A stretch of DNA of 64,000 bases from an uncultured Prevotellaceae bacterium (GTDB lineage: Bacteria; Bacteroidota; Bacteroidia; Bacteroidales; Bacteroidaceae). The notes under the pieces were generated by a model. That model was not told where the DNA came from, ran no database searches, and saw nothing but the letters and a program-made list of their open reading frames with translations. The position numbers and the translations under genes were made by a program. Of this stretch, positions 27,149 through 37,503 are shown piece after piece (within the stretch, counting starts at the first letter, position 1; the number at the start of each line of letters is the position of its first letter). The stretch is taken from positions 62,001 to 126,000 of the forward strand of contig OMWI01000001.1 in assembly GCA_900314715.1 (NCBI GenBank), in the 5' to 3' direction.

Positions 27149-27889
27149 ATGACATACATATTTGTTTGGATTATTGTTTTTATTGCTGTAATAGCAGTTG
27201 TAAGACATTATGTGCAAAAAAAAGCAAGCCTTTTAAAAACAGTTGGAATGGGAATCGCTACTTTGTTGGTAGCTATGATATGTAGTGCTATTGTACTATC
27301 TTTGTTTGACACAGGAACAAATTTTAGTAGTACTAGTGATAATAATAGTCAAAATTCTTCATTTAAACCTATTAGCAATAGTAGTCAAGAGGACCACCCT
27401 ATTATTAATGTGGATTCTATTATAGAAGTGATGAAAAAGGATTTCAATTTTAGTAGGGATGAATTTGACGAAAACGGACGAGTTTGGGTAGAGACAAAGA
27501 ATAAGCCCTCTAGAATGGTAAATGGTTATTATTGTTACTTCCAATTAAATGATGACAAAAGTGTTTCTAATTTTAGATTTGTAATTCAATACGAATCAGA
27601 TGATTGGCTATTTATTAATAATTGTATCTTTAATATTGATGGTGACAATGTCGAATTTATTCCCACAAAAATGGAAAGAGATAATGGCGGTGGCAGAATC
27701 TGGGAATGGTGTGACGAAAGTGTTGGTAGACAGTATGAAAACTTAATTAGAAGAATAGCTAAAGCAAAAACTATTAAGGTGAAACTAAATGGGGACCAAT
27801 ACTACGATACTCGTACTATTTCATCCAAACAGATAGAATCAATAGATAAAGTCTTAGAGTATTATGAGAAATTGGGTGGAAAGTTTTAA
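27149..27889 (+). CDS. Unknown small membrane-anchored protein
   Basis: 246 residues from ATG 27149. The same frame is open back to 26969, but that part lies in the structured RNA and terminator and is Cys-rich and unlike a protein, so it is not counted. Two N-terminal membrane helices (IFVWIIVFIAVIAVV and GIATLLVAMICSAIVLSLF) precede a Ser/Asn-rich linker and a soluble domain of about 170 residues with WVETKNKPSRM, YCYFQLNDDKSVSNF and GGGRIWEWCDE. I do not recognise the family. The soluble domain would be outside or inside the membrane depending on topology. The start codon directly after a terminator suggests attenuation control or a separate, unseen promoter. It ends at its own terminator. 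Confidence 0.7.
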   Translation: MTYIFVWIIVFIAVIAVVRHYVQKKASLLKTVGMGIATLLVAMICSAIVLSLFDTGTNFSSTSDNNSQNSSFKPISNSSQEDHPIINVDSIIEVMKKDFNFSRDEFDENGRVWVETKNKPSRMVNGYYCYFQLNDDKSVSNFRFVIQYESDDWLFINNCIFNIDGDNVEFIPTKMERDNGGGRIWEWCDESVGRQYENLIRRIAKAKTIKVKLNGDQYYDTRTISSKQIESIDKVLEYYEKLGGKF

Positions 27890-27892
27890 AAG

Positions 27893-27927
27893 GTAATGGG
27901 GCATATTATTTGCTCCATTACTTTTTT
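27893..27927 (+). terminator. Intrinsic terminator after the membrane protein gene
   Basis: GTAATGGGGCA (27893-27903) pairs with TGCTCCATTAC (27911-27921), one G-U pair, then TTTTTT. Confidence 0.88.
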
Positions 27928-28028
27928 CAGATAATAGCATTAATTTGCCAATTGTGTAAAAATGATGGTGATATGTTTCTGAACATTTATCTTAGTGTCC
28001 ACTAAAAATGGACGAGTTAAAAAAATAG

Positions 28029-28127
28029 GTTCGCCAGAATCGCCCCGAATTTAAGATTAGACAAGAGGGAACAGAGCCTGTTGTGATTATTTGCACCGTA
28101 ATAGATATTACAAACCATTATCAATAA
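28029..28127 (+). pseudogene. Possible 3' remnant of a gene upstream of the HigA-type regulator
   Basis: A 32-codon open stretch ending in TAA at 28125 encodes NRPEFKIRQEGTEPVVIICT followed by VIDITNHYQ, which reads like the C-terminus of a folded protein. It has no start; a TAG at 28026 and an A7 run at 28019-28025 sit just before it. ATG 28008 (MDELKK) is separated from it by one frame, so a frameshifted small gene is possible. In higBA loci the toxin precedes the antitoxin, but this peptide is not clearly HigB. Confidence 0.35.
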
Positions 28128-28135
28128 ATGAAGAT

Positions 28136-28435
28136 ATGAACAGAACGACTACACACCCAGGAGATGTATTGAAAGAAGAACTGGAAATTAGAGGCATTTC
28201 ACAGAAGAAGTTTTCAGAAGTTCTGCGTATTCCCTATACCCAGTTGAATGAAATACTGAACGGCAAGCGTCCTGTAACTACCGACTTTGCACTAATGATG
28301 GAGGCTGCTCTTGGCATCAATCCAGAATTGCTCATCAATATGCAAACACGTTACAATATGTCCGTAGCGCGACAAAAGAAGTCTCTCCTTGAAAGACTGA
28401 TTGACATCAAGAAAGCCTGCGCTGCTGTGATTTAA
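28136..28435 (+). CDS. HigA-family XRE-type antitoxin/regulator, apparently without its toxin
   Basis: 99 residues from ATG 28136 (MNRTTTHPGDVLKEELE). The HPGDVLKEEL opening and the helix-turn-helix (ISQKKFSEVLRIPYTQLNEILNGKRPVT) are typical of the HigA/VapI antitoxin family, which binds its own operator and neutralises a HigB/RelE-type nuclease. The frame is also open from 28091, but that adds an unlike MHRNRYYKPL stretch. No intact toxin ORF lies on either side; only the 28029-28127 fragment precedes it. It may therefore be an orphan regulator. Confidence 0.82.
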   Translation: MNRTTTHPGDVLKEELEIRGISQKKFSEVLRIPYTQLNEILNGKRPVTTDFALMMEAALGINPELLINMQTRYNMSVARQKKSLLERLIDIKKACAAVI

Positions 28436-28543
28436 AAGAGCATTATAGAGACAAGTCACTATTTCTTTTCTTCTTGTAATCATGTGGAGGTCATTGTGTG
28501 GTTTTAGCGCACTTTTAGTACTTCACATTCGATGAGAAAATGC

Positions 28544-28939
28544 ATGAATTTTGGCGTTTTTTCCAAGACCTCCCGTATTTTAAGCTAAGCATCTTGTTTT
28601 CAATGAGTTATATTTTTCAAGACCTCATGTAACACCTCACCTAAGACCTCATGTAACACCTCACCTTGATGCATGGTTTAGTTTGCGGAAAAACATCGAT
28701 GAGGCTATCTTCTGATGCACTTAAAATGAACGAACGCGAGAAGAATCTACCAAAAAACAAGGTTGTAAGACGGGAGGTTTTACATGAGGTCTATGGGAGG
28801 TCTTACATGAGGTCTTACATGAGGTGTTAGGTGAGGTGTTACATGAGGTTTTACATGAGGTCTTGAAATGGTCAACTCATTGATAATATGAGAATTAGTT
28901 GAAAAAACGGGAGGTCTTCGTTGAAATGATAAAATTCAC
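28544..28939. repeat. ~396-bp palindromic element built of 12-bp GACCTCATGTAA-type units (copy 1)
   Basis: Outer inverted ends are ATGAATTTT...AAGACCTCCCGT (28544-28575) and ACGGGAGGTCTT...AAAATTCA (28907-28938). The inner left arm (28601-28665) has CAATGAGTT then four 12-bp units of the GACCTCATGTAA / CACCTCACCTAA type. The right arm (28771-28885) has about seven units of the inverted form TTACATGAGGTC plus TTGATAATATGAG-type flank. An asymmetric core of about 105 bp (28666-28770) lies between. There is no ORF. A second copy with inverted core lies at 59952-60336. The gap 28435-29258 holds only this element, a 22-bp array and the promoter of the next gene. Confidence 0.85.
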
Positions 28940-29055
28940 AAGAATAAGCCAGAAACTTATGCGTGGGATTCAGCTATAGTTTTATTTTTCCAAATCGTTT
29001 TAGCGGACGTAATAAAAGTAACGATATATTCTACACTCGTGGAGAGCATATTTAC

Positions 29056-29143
29056 GAGCGCTAAACAATACATTTACGGGTGCTAAACAATATATTTACG
29101 AGTGGTAAACAATACATTTATGAATGCTAAACGATATATTTAC
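29056..29143. repeat. 22-bp-period palindromic array (4 units), array A3
   Basis: Units start at 29056, 29078, 29100 and 29122. Each has a GAGTGCTAAACAATA-like left part and ends in ATTTAC/ATTTAT, with a TAAAC...GTTTA-type interrupted palindrome. It follows palindromic element copy 1 by about 115 bp. Confidence 0.82.
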
Positions 29144-29225
29144 GAAACGCCAATAGCATGGTTAGGTGATGATAGCATCCGCAAAAGACATACTCAATTA
29201 TAGAACGAGTTTGTGAAATTATTCG

Positions 29226-29233
29226 TAACTTTG
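29226..29233 (+). promoter_or_regulatory. -7 box TAACTTTG upstream of the GNAT gene
   Basis: Exact TAnnTTTG 24 bp before ATG 29258. A TTTG at 29210-29213 is only 12 bp upstream, closer than canonical. Confidence 0.55.
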
Positions 29234-29257
29234 CATCTGTATTAGAATCATGTAAGA

Positions 29258-29782
29258 ATGAGCAAGGTGCAAAGAACCATCAGACAAGCCAATGAGGATG
29301 ATTTGCCTCGTATTCTGGAACTGATAGAATACGGGAGGCAGAAAATGCGTGCCGTTGGTAATATTGAGCAATGGAACAACGGGAACCCTACACGTGACAT
29401 ATTGCTACAAGATATAGAGGACGGTAATAGTTATCTTGTAGAGGACGATGGGATTGCCGTGGCTACATTCGCATTCGTGGAAGGTCCCGATATTACCTAC
29501 GAACATATTTATGAAGGTTGTTGGCTCGATGAAATGGGCGAATATTACGTAATTCATCGTTTGGCGAGTGCTCCCAATACCCACGGTATCATGAAAGCGG
29601 TGTTTGATTATTGTTTTACCAGAACAACCAATATCCGCATAGATACGCATCGGCAAAACGTCATTATGCGCAATGTGTTGCCGAAATACGGTTTCCGTTA
29701 TTGTGGCATTATCTACCTACTTGATGGAGCTGAACGACTTGCTTATCAAAGAACTTTCCCTTCTCACCATATCCATGATTGA
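29258..29782 (+). CDS. GNAT-family N-acetyltransferase
   Basis: 174 residues with the GNAT fold pattern. The N-terminus reads RTIRQANEDDLPRILELIEYGRQKM. A central strand (VATFAFVEGPDITYEHI) and the acceptor/CoA region (YYVIHRLASAPNTHGIMKAVFDYCF) follow, then IRIDTHRQNVIMRNVLPKYGF, a common GNAT C-terminal motif. The usual Q/RxxGxG/A CoA loop is degenerate here (SAPNTHGIMK). Substrate unknown. It starts a likely operon with the LD-carboxypeptidase gene 3 bp downstream. Confidence 0.88.
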   Translation: MSKVQRTIRQANEDDLPRILELIEYGRQKMRAVGNIEQWNNGNPTRDILLQDIEDGNSYLVEDDGIAVATFAFVEGPDITYEHIYEGCWLDEMGEYYVIHRLASAPNTHGIMKAVFDYCFTRTTNIRIDTHRQNVIMRNVLPKYGFRYCGIIYLLDGAERLAYQRTFPSHHIHD

Positions 29783-29785
29783 ATA

Positions 29786-30766
29786 ATGAACAAAATAATA
29801 ATCACTTTCTTATTGTCGGCATGTAGCTTGTTTGCCGTAGCACAACGACAAATAACGATGCCTCCAAGCTTGAAATACGGTGATACAATTGCTGTTATTT
29901 CACCATCCAGTGCGCCCGAAGAAACTACGGTGGAGAAAGGATGTGCGGCATTACGTGAATGGGGATATGTTCCCGTAGTGGGGAAAAATGCCCTACATCT
30001 GTATCATGGTTTTGCAGGAACGGCAGACGAGCGTACGAGTGATTTGCTTTGGGCTTTACGAGACTCCACGATACGAGCCATCATGTGTAGTAGGGGAGGG
30101 GATGGAGCCGTACAGATTCTTCGTAATATTCCCCTTGATGAGTTTGCAAAACACCCTAAATGGCTCATTGGTTTCAGCGACATTACTGCATTGCATAGCG
30201 CACAGGTTTCGGCAGGTGTCATGAGCATTCACGGCACCATGAGTGATGGTATTGCTACCCGTGGAGCTAACGATTCCGTGATTATCATCTTACGCCAATT
30301 GTTGCAAGGAAAGTTGCCTTGTTACTATGTTTCTCCTCATCCACTCAACCAAATGGGAGAAGCCAAAGGTATATTGGTAGGCGGCAATATGTCGGTCTTT
30401 TGTGGTTTGGCAGGTTCGGAATACGATTTCCTCAATTTGGCAGAAGACGGACTTATCTTGTTTATCGAAGACACGCAAGAATCGATGAGTAAGGTAGACC
30501 GCATGTTGCACCTTTTGGAAATACGTGGCATCTTGTCGCAGTTGAAAGGCATCATCGTGGGACATTTCTCCAAATATAAAAGTCCTGAGAATGGTTTTGC
30601 GGATATGTATGAGATGCTTCACGAGTATTTGCAACATTATCCCATTCCTGTATGTTATGATTTCCCCATCGGTCATCATAGCGGCTATAATTATCCCATG
30701 GTAGAGGGATGTCGTGTGCATTTGTTAGTAAACGAAGAAGGAACACAGATAAAATTCTTGAAATAG
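29786..30766 (+). CDS. LD-carboxypeptidase (peptidase S66), exported
   Basis: 326 residues with a signal peptide (about 1-20, SACSLFAVAQ). Removes the terminal D-alanine from L,D-linked muropeptide tetrapeptides in peptidoglycan turnover. S66 features: GDTIAVISPSS at the N-terminus, RGGDGAVQILRNI, the nucleophile serine in WLIGFSDITALHSA, the glutamate in LFIEDTQES, and the C-terminal histidine in DFPIGHHSGYNYP. The classical cytoplasmic LdcA lacks a signal; this one is probably periplasmic. The lipoprotein and solenoid genes follow on the same strand. Confidence 0.92.
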   Translation: MNKIIITFLLSACSLFAVAQRQITMPPSLKYGDTIAVISPSSAPEETTVEKGCAALREWGYVPVVGKNALHLYHGFAGTADERTSDLLWALRDSTIRAIMCSRGGDGAVQILRNIPLDEFAKHPKWLIGFSDITALHSAQVSAGVMSIHGTMSDGIATRGANDSVIIILRQLLQGKLPCYYVSPHPLNQMGEAKGILVGGNMSVFCGLAGSEYDFLNLAEDGLILFIEDTQESMSKVDRMLHLLEIRGILSQLKGIIVGHFSKYKSPENGFADMYEMLHEYLQHYPIPVCYDFPIGHHSGYNYPMVEGCRVHLLVNEEGTQIKFLK

Positions 30767-30792
30767 CGATGAGATTATAACCTTGTTCTGAT

Positions 30793-31683
30793 ATGTTGAT
30801 AGATTTCCCCATAAAAGCAAATAGACGTTGTGCGTGGTTGCTATTGTCGTTGTGTCTGTTCATAATAGGATGTGATAAGCGAGAAAGTCTACCCGATGAA
30901 AACTCAACTTATTATTGGCGCACGGAATGGCGATTAGATTCCGTAGAATCATCCTTCCTATCACAATATCATATCGATAAGGTGTATTGTCGGTATTTTG
31001 ACGTAGTGATGAGAGATTCCGTTCCTATGCCAAATGCCACCATCCGATTTGCCGACCAAGTACCGCAGGATTTGGAAATCATTCCCACCATTTACATCAC
31101 GGAAAATTGTATGCACCAACATCATGACGGATTGGCTCGGCGTATGGTAGAACGCATCTTGCAAATCAACCAAACCCACGACGTGAGTGGGGTGAAAGAG
31201 ATACAAATAGATTGCGACTATACCGCACGAAGTAGGAAAGTGTATTATGATTTCCTATCTGAAGTACGAGCAGAGGCAAAGAAACACGGTTTGCGCCTCT
31301 CTACCACTATTCGCTTGCACCAACTCTCCATGCCAGAACCACCTGCTGATTATGGGGTGTTGATGCTCTACAATACTGGTGACCCACAAAAATTCCAAGA
31401 GCGAAATCCGATACTCGATATTCGTGATGTGCAACCATATCTGCGTTATCTATCTGATTATCCCTTGCCGTTAGCAGCTGCTTATCCTGTCTTCCGTTGG
31501 CAACGTACCATCTATGGCGTACACATTGATCATACCGTTGAGGCCTCAGAGATATTGCGCGTAAAACAAGCGGTGGAGCAGAAGCGCCCCGAATTTCGTC
31601 ACACCATTATTACCTATCATCTTGACAATGAAAACATCAACCAATACAATACGAAAGAATATGAAGCGATTTACTGTCATTAG
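30793..31683 (+). CDS. Putative lipoprotein, possibly with a TIM-barrel glycosidase-like fold
   Basis: 296 residues. The N-terminus (CAWLLLSLCLFIIGCDKRES) has a lipobox-like IIGC. The body contains EIIPTIYITENC, KEIQIDCDYTARSRKVYYDF and ADYGVLMLYNTGDPQKF, with alternating strand-helix character. This resembles DUF3142-type proteins related to glycoside hydrolase barrels, but I am not certain of the family. Its last 23 bases overlap the start of the next gene, so the two products are probably made together and may act as one secreted or outer-membrane unit. Confidence 0.72.
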   Translation: MLIDFPIKANRRCAWLLLSLCLFIIGCDKRESLPDENSTYYWRTEWRLDSVESSFLSQYHIDKVYCRYFDVVMRDSVPMPNATIRFADQVPQDLEIIPTIYITENCMHQHHDGLARRMVERILQINQTHDVSGVKEIQIDCDYTARSRKVYYDFLSEVRAEAKKHGLRLSTTIRLHQLSMPEPPADYGVLMLYNTGDPQKFQERNPILDIRDVQPYLRYLSDYPLPLAAAYPVFRWQRTIYGVHIDHTVEASEILRVKQAVEQKRPEFRHTIITYHLDNENINQYNTKEYEAIYCH

Positions 31684-33691
31684 TGTGTTGTTTAGCATAT
31701 CTGTCAACCTCTTTGCTTGTGCTTGGCAAGACTCTCACAACTATTATCTTTTCAGCATCTACGATAGCAAGGAGTTTAGTAGGCGTATCAATGAAATAAC
31801 CATGAACAATTGGAGAGGCTATCTCGGAACAGGTGTGGACTTTCCTTTCTTTGATGCGGATGTGGTCATCGAAGCAGCCCAAAAGAAAGGCGATGCATTG
31901 ATGGTGAGTTATGTGAAGCAACTCCAACAATACCTACAATGCGCTAAAGAGGCACAATGGGAGAGTTGGGATTATCCCACGAAAAAGCAACTTGCCCATC
32001 GCAAAAACGTGTTGCAAGCGGTACGTCTCTATGCACAAGGCAAATTGAAAAGTCGTTTGCGAAGTCAACATGCCTTGTTGTTCATGCGTTGCAACATGAT
32101 GTTGGGTCGCCATGCGGAAAACGTGACGTTTTGGGAACAGACGAGCAGCAAATACATTGAGACCGTTTATAAGGACATGATGAAAAACATCTATGCTGGA
32201 GCCTTGTTGAAAACGGGTCACGACGACCAAGCTGGAGCCATGTTTGCAGAAATGGGAGATTGGTCGAGTTTGATGACACAATATTACAAGAAACGTTCTT
32301 ACGATGCCATTCGTGCTGAATACTTACGCGATGCAAATTCTGCGGTATTACCCTTCCTCTTGCAAGATTTCGTGAACAATGCACAAGAGGCAATAGACGG
32401 TATGGTTGAGGGAAACATGGAAGGCAAATTGTTTGTTCGTAATATTCAAAAGAGCGAGACGCGACAGATGTGTCAATTGGCAACACAAGTGGTAAACGAG
32501 GGAAAAAGCAGAAATCCGTTGATGTGGCAGAGTGCAAAGGCGTGGTTGGAATATCTTTTCGGAAACAAGCAACAAGCCCAGAATGACATCAAAACCTTTG
32601 CAATGTTGGAAGGAACTCTACGAATGCGCGACAATGCCCGTGTATTGACATTCTATATCACTTCTGCTGCCTCTCCGATAAGCAATACATTTAACGACTA
32701 TTTGGCTGGTGAATTATCGTGGTTGGAAACGATGCAAAAGACAGACGACCATTATGGTCATGCATTAGATCGTACCATTCATCAAGTACTTGCCGACAAA
32801 TATCTCCAGGCAAATCGTCCAGAAGTGGCGATGGTTTTATACAATATGGATCATGCCTACGAATACGATGTTTTTACCGATACGATGGCTGTAGAACACT
32901 TGCTTCAATTCATGGAGTATGTCAAATCTCCTTCAACGACGGCGCTTGACCGTTATTTAAAGTCGCATCTACAAATAGATTCCCATGCGATGAATGACTT
33001 GATAGGTACAAAATACTTACGTCTCTGCCAATGGGGAGAAGGAATAAAATGGCTGGCGAAAGTTCCGCTTTCGTATGTCAATGAGAGAGGTTATCAACCA
33101 TACGCCGTTTATCGTAAATGGACGATTGAACCGTGGTTGAAGCGTCAATGGTTGACATGGGAGCAAACTTATGGTGAAAAGCAGGTGAATTTGCAATCGA
33201 ACCCCAAGATTGTATTTGCCCAAGAAATGTTGGACATGGAGAATAAATTGGCATTGTTGACAGGACAAAATCGCCAACAATGTTGCTACGACCTTGCCGT
33301 ACGTTATGCACAAGCTTGTGTTACGGGCGATTGCTGGTTCTTGATGCGTGACGGAAAGAGTTTAAGCGATACGGTACGGGTGAATGAAGTAGATTTGGGG
33401 GCCAAAGCCATAAGTCTGTTACGCGAAGCAAGTCAAAGCAATAATGTACAATTGAAAGAACGTGCGCTTTTCGGTTTGTCGTACGTCAATCTTTATCCCG
33501 AGGCAAATCATTGGAACGTTTTGGATTGGGATGACCAGGCCCTTGATTACGTTAAGAGAATAAAACCTCAATCACAGCAATACCAAGCTCTTGCCGCTCT
33601 ACGTGAGTTTGAAAAGCAGAATGCACAAGGCATTAGTGATTATGTATCTAAATGCGATGAATATATCTTGTTTTGCCGACAAGAAAAATAG
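31661..33691 (+). CDS. Secreted alpha-solenoid (TPR-like) protein of unknown function
   Basis: 676 residues from ATG 31661 (MKRFTVISVLFSISVNLFAC). The frame is open from 31622, but the earlier start lacks a signal peptide. LFAC could also be a weak lipobox. The rest is almost entirely helical with repeating aromatic/Leu patterns and long helices (KKQLAHRKNVLQAVRLYAQG, MRCNMMLGRHAENVTFWEQ), as expected for a tetratricopeptide-like scaffold. No catalytic motif is seen. It overlaps the upstream lipoprotein gene and converges with the DUF3237 gene 3 bp downstream. Confidence 0.75.
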   Translation: MKRFTVISVLFSISVNLFACAWQDSHNYYLFSIYDSKEFSRRINEITMNNWRGYLGTGVDFPFFDADVVIEAAQKKGDALMVSYVKQLQQYLQCAKEAQWESWDYPTKKQLAHRKNVLQAVRLYAQGKLKSRLRSQHALLFMRCNMMLGRHAENVTFWEQTSSKYIETVYKDMMKNIYAGALLKTGHDDQAGAMFAEMGDWSSLMTQYYKKRSYDAIRAEYLRDANSAVLPFLLQDFVNNAQEAIDGMVEGNMEGKLFVRNIQKSETRQMCQLATQVVNEGKSRNPLMWQSAKAWLEYLFGNKQQAQNDIKTFAMLEGTLRMRDNARVLTFYITSAASPISNTFNDYLAGELSWLETMQKTDDHYGHALDRTIHQVLADKYLQANRPEVAMVLYNMDHAYEYDVFTDTMAVEHLLQFMEYVKSPSTTALDRYLKSHLQIDSHAMNDLIGTKYLRLCQWGEGIKWLAKVPLSYVNERGYQPYAVYRKWTIEPWLKRQWLTWEQTYGEKQVNLQSNPKIVFAQEMLDMENKLALLTGQNRQQCCYDLAVRYAQACVTGDCWFLMRDGKSLSDTVRVNEVDLGAKAISLLREASQSNNVQLKERALFGLSYVNLYPEANHWNVLDWDDQALDYVKRIKPQSQQYQALAALREFEKQNAQGISDYVSKCDEYILFCRQEK

Positions 33692-33694
33692 TTG

Positions 33695-34207
33695 TTATTT
33701 TACTTTCCAGACATTCAACGTAATGCTACCAGGTTTACCGGGAGCTGGCGCACAAACATAGATGGCATTGTTGAGCCATGCATATTTGCTGTCGTTGGGT
33801 GCTTCGAATTGCGGTGCAGCCTTGAAATAGAAAGATTGTTGTCCGTTTTCGTCAGGTCCTGAATAGATAATACCACGATTGCGAACGTGGATGTATACGC
33901 CATCGTCGGTCTTGATGGAGTAGATGGCTTCCAATTCGGTGCGGTTTCCCTCTGGGTTAGCCAATTGATAATCTGCACCACCATTGATAATCGTACCTTT
34001 TAATAATGGTCCTTCAAACGTACCTCCCGTAATGGGAATAACCATTCGTTTGCCGTGGGGAGTATTTCCGACCATGTAAGGTTGACCGAGTGTTACGTTC
34101 AGTTGCAGGGCAAATTCCAGTTGTGGAGTTTCTTTTGGCAATGTGGTTTGAGCATTCATGGTCAAAGCCACAATTATCCATGCGGTAATGAATAATAATC
34201 TTTTCAT
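33695..34207 (-). CDS. Secreted DUF3237 protein
   Basis: 170 residues with a signal peptide (about 1-19, ALTMNAQ). The body matches the DUF3237 pattern: LQLNVTLGQPYMVGNTPHGKR, IPITGGTFEGPLLKGTIINGGADY, EAIYSIKTDDGVYIHVRNRGI and KAAPQFEAPNDSKYAWLNNAIYV (each quoted in part). The family is a beta-barrel of unknown function. It has an excellent promoter (34233-34263) and is divergent from the AlkD-like gene. Confidence 0.88.
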   Translation of the reverse strand: MKRLLFITAWIIVALTMNAQTTLPKETPQLEFALQLNVTLGQPYMVGNTPHGKRMVIPITGGTFEGPLLKGTIINGGADYQLANPEGNRTELEAIYSIKTDDGVYIHVRNRGIIYSGPDENGQQSFYFKAAPQFEAPNDSKYAWLNNAIYVCAPAPGKPGSITLNVWKVK

Positions 34208-34232
34208 GGTGTTTTATTTTTGTAATATATAG

Positions 34233-34263
34233 CAAAAATACAAACATTTTTTAGCATGACAAA
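34233..34263 (-). promoter_or_regulatory. Promoter of the DUF3237 gene (TTTG-N19-TATTTTTG)
   Basis: Minus strand: -33 TTTG at 34263-34260 and -7 TATTTTTG at 34240-34233, spacing 19 bp. Full consensus match. Confidence 0.78.
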
Positions 34264-34284
34264 GAAAATGTCCAAAACTATTAC

Positions 34285-34292
34285 TATATTTG
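34285..34292 (+). promoter_or_regulatory. -7 box TATATTTG for the AlkD-like gene
   Basis: Exact TAnnTTTG 29 bp before ATG 34322; no -33 TTTG at canonical distance. Confidence 0.5.
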
Positions 34293-34321
34293 CACATAAT
34301 CTCTCATAAACGTTATTTTAC

Positions 34322-36294
<1,973 letters not shown>

Positions 36295-36315
36295 TTACTT
36301 TATTTGACCATTGCT

Positions 36316-37293
36316 TCATCTTAGTGGCGACCAGCCATCATTTCCAGCAAGCACTTGCTGAATGTCGTATTTGCTGATGTCTGTGAGTTGGTGCGACCAA
36401 CTAACTCGTTGGTTGGGATTTGCACCATCTCCAGTGCTTTGGTATTCTGCGTAGAATGCCGTTTGCTCATTGGCTGGATTGTCCCAGTTGTTCCAGCCTT
36501 CAGGCTTGATGTGTGAATCCATGTGGCAACGGATATAAACGGCTTGTCCGTAGGGTCGCCAAGGGCGTGATAGATATACGGAAGAATCTTTCACGTTTTT
36601 GTCAGCCGTTAATTTGCAATCGTAAAACACGTATCCGTAGGCTACTCCTTGTGGAGTAGCGGGTGCGGTAACATATCCTGCTGACTTACTATGCACATGG
36701 CAACGCACGAAAACGGCTGTTGCCTTTCCGAAGATGAAATCTACGGTTCCTTCGATATAACAATCCTCGAAGTATTCGCGAGTGTTTTCCCCGAATGTGT
36801 AGAGTGTATCTTGAAAACCAAGGAATCTACAATGGCGGAAAATAGCTCGGTCGCCACCTATTTGTACGGCTACAGCTTGTCCTACAGGACCAGATGAGTT
36901 CTCAAAGGTAATGTTCTCTGCCAAGAAGTCGGGACAAAAGACGTAAATTGTGGATGAACCGCTTGTTCCTTTATTCTCGCCAAAGATATTGGGTTTATTC
37001 GCAAAATCGTCGTAAGTGATAATGGTACCTTCTTCTCCAAATAGCTGAACGCCTTGTTTAGTTTCTGGAATGACGATTTTCTCTTTATATACTCCTCGCT
37101 TGATGAAGATAAGCGTTGGGCCAGCCTTTCTGAAGTCGGGAATGGCATTGATAGCTGCTTGTACGGTAGTGTAATTCCCCGTGCCATCAGTGGCAACAAC
37201 AAAGTCGTATTTCACGTTGTCAACATGATTGTTTGCATATCCAACGAACATGTTCACCAATAGCATGGTGATAATCAATAATGATTTCTTCAT
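36316..37293 (-). CDS. Pectinesterase (CE8)
   Basis: Demethylates homogalacturonan so that lyases can act. 325 residues with a signal peptide (about 1-20). The right-handed beta-helix motifs of CE8 are all visible: GVYKEKIVIPE, QAVAVQIGGDRAIF, the catalytic segment CRFLGFQDTLYTF, EGTVDFIFGKATAVF and YLSRPWRPYGQAVYI, the family usually having LGRPW. It is convergent with the CE1 esterase gene and stands alone on its strand. Together with the PL11 lyases it indicates pectin use. Confidence 0.95.
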   Translation of the reverse strand: MKKSLLIITMLLVNMFVGYANNHVDNVKYDFVVATDGTGNYTTVQAAINAIPDFRKAGPTLIFIKRGVYKEKIVIPETKQGVQLFGEEGTIITYDDFANKPNIFGENKGTSGSSTIYVFCPDFLAENITFENSSGPVGQAVAVQIGGDRAIFRHCRFLGFQDTLYTFGENTREYFEDCYIEGTVDFIFGKATAVFVRCHVHSKSAGYVTAPATPQGVAYGYVFYDCKLTADKNVKDSSVYLSRPWRPYGQAVYIRCHMDSHIKPEGWNNWDNPANEQTAFYAEYQSTGDGANPNQRVSWSHQLTDISKYDIQQVLAGNDGWSPLR

Positions 37294-37459
37294 GGTTTTG
37301 TCTTAATGGATTAGAGTTTGTTTTAATAATAACGTACGAATGTGCGAAATGTACCTATTTGATTCTCTAACCACTCCATTGTAATTGATTTAAGTCAAGA
37401 AAACGGTTTTGATTGTGAGTTTCTTTGACATAAATCAAGTGTGAATAACGGCAATTATC

Positions 37460-37467
37460 TAATTTTG
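37460..37467 (+). promoter_or_regulatory. -7 box TAATTTTG for the secreted protein at 37504
   Basis: Exact TAnnTTTG 36 bp before ATG 37504; no -33 TTTG at canonical distance. Confidence 0.45.
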
Positions 37468-37503
37468 AAACGTTAACATATTCATTTTTAATTTATAAAT
37501 ACT

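Noticed and set aside
29041..29150. Possible CRISPR array
   Set aside because: The 22-bp units are contiguous with no spacers, are degenerate, and no cas gene is in the window.
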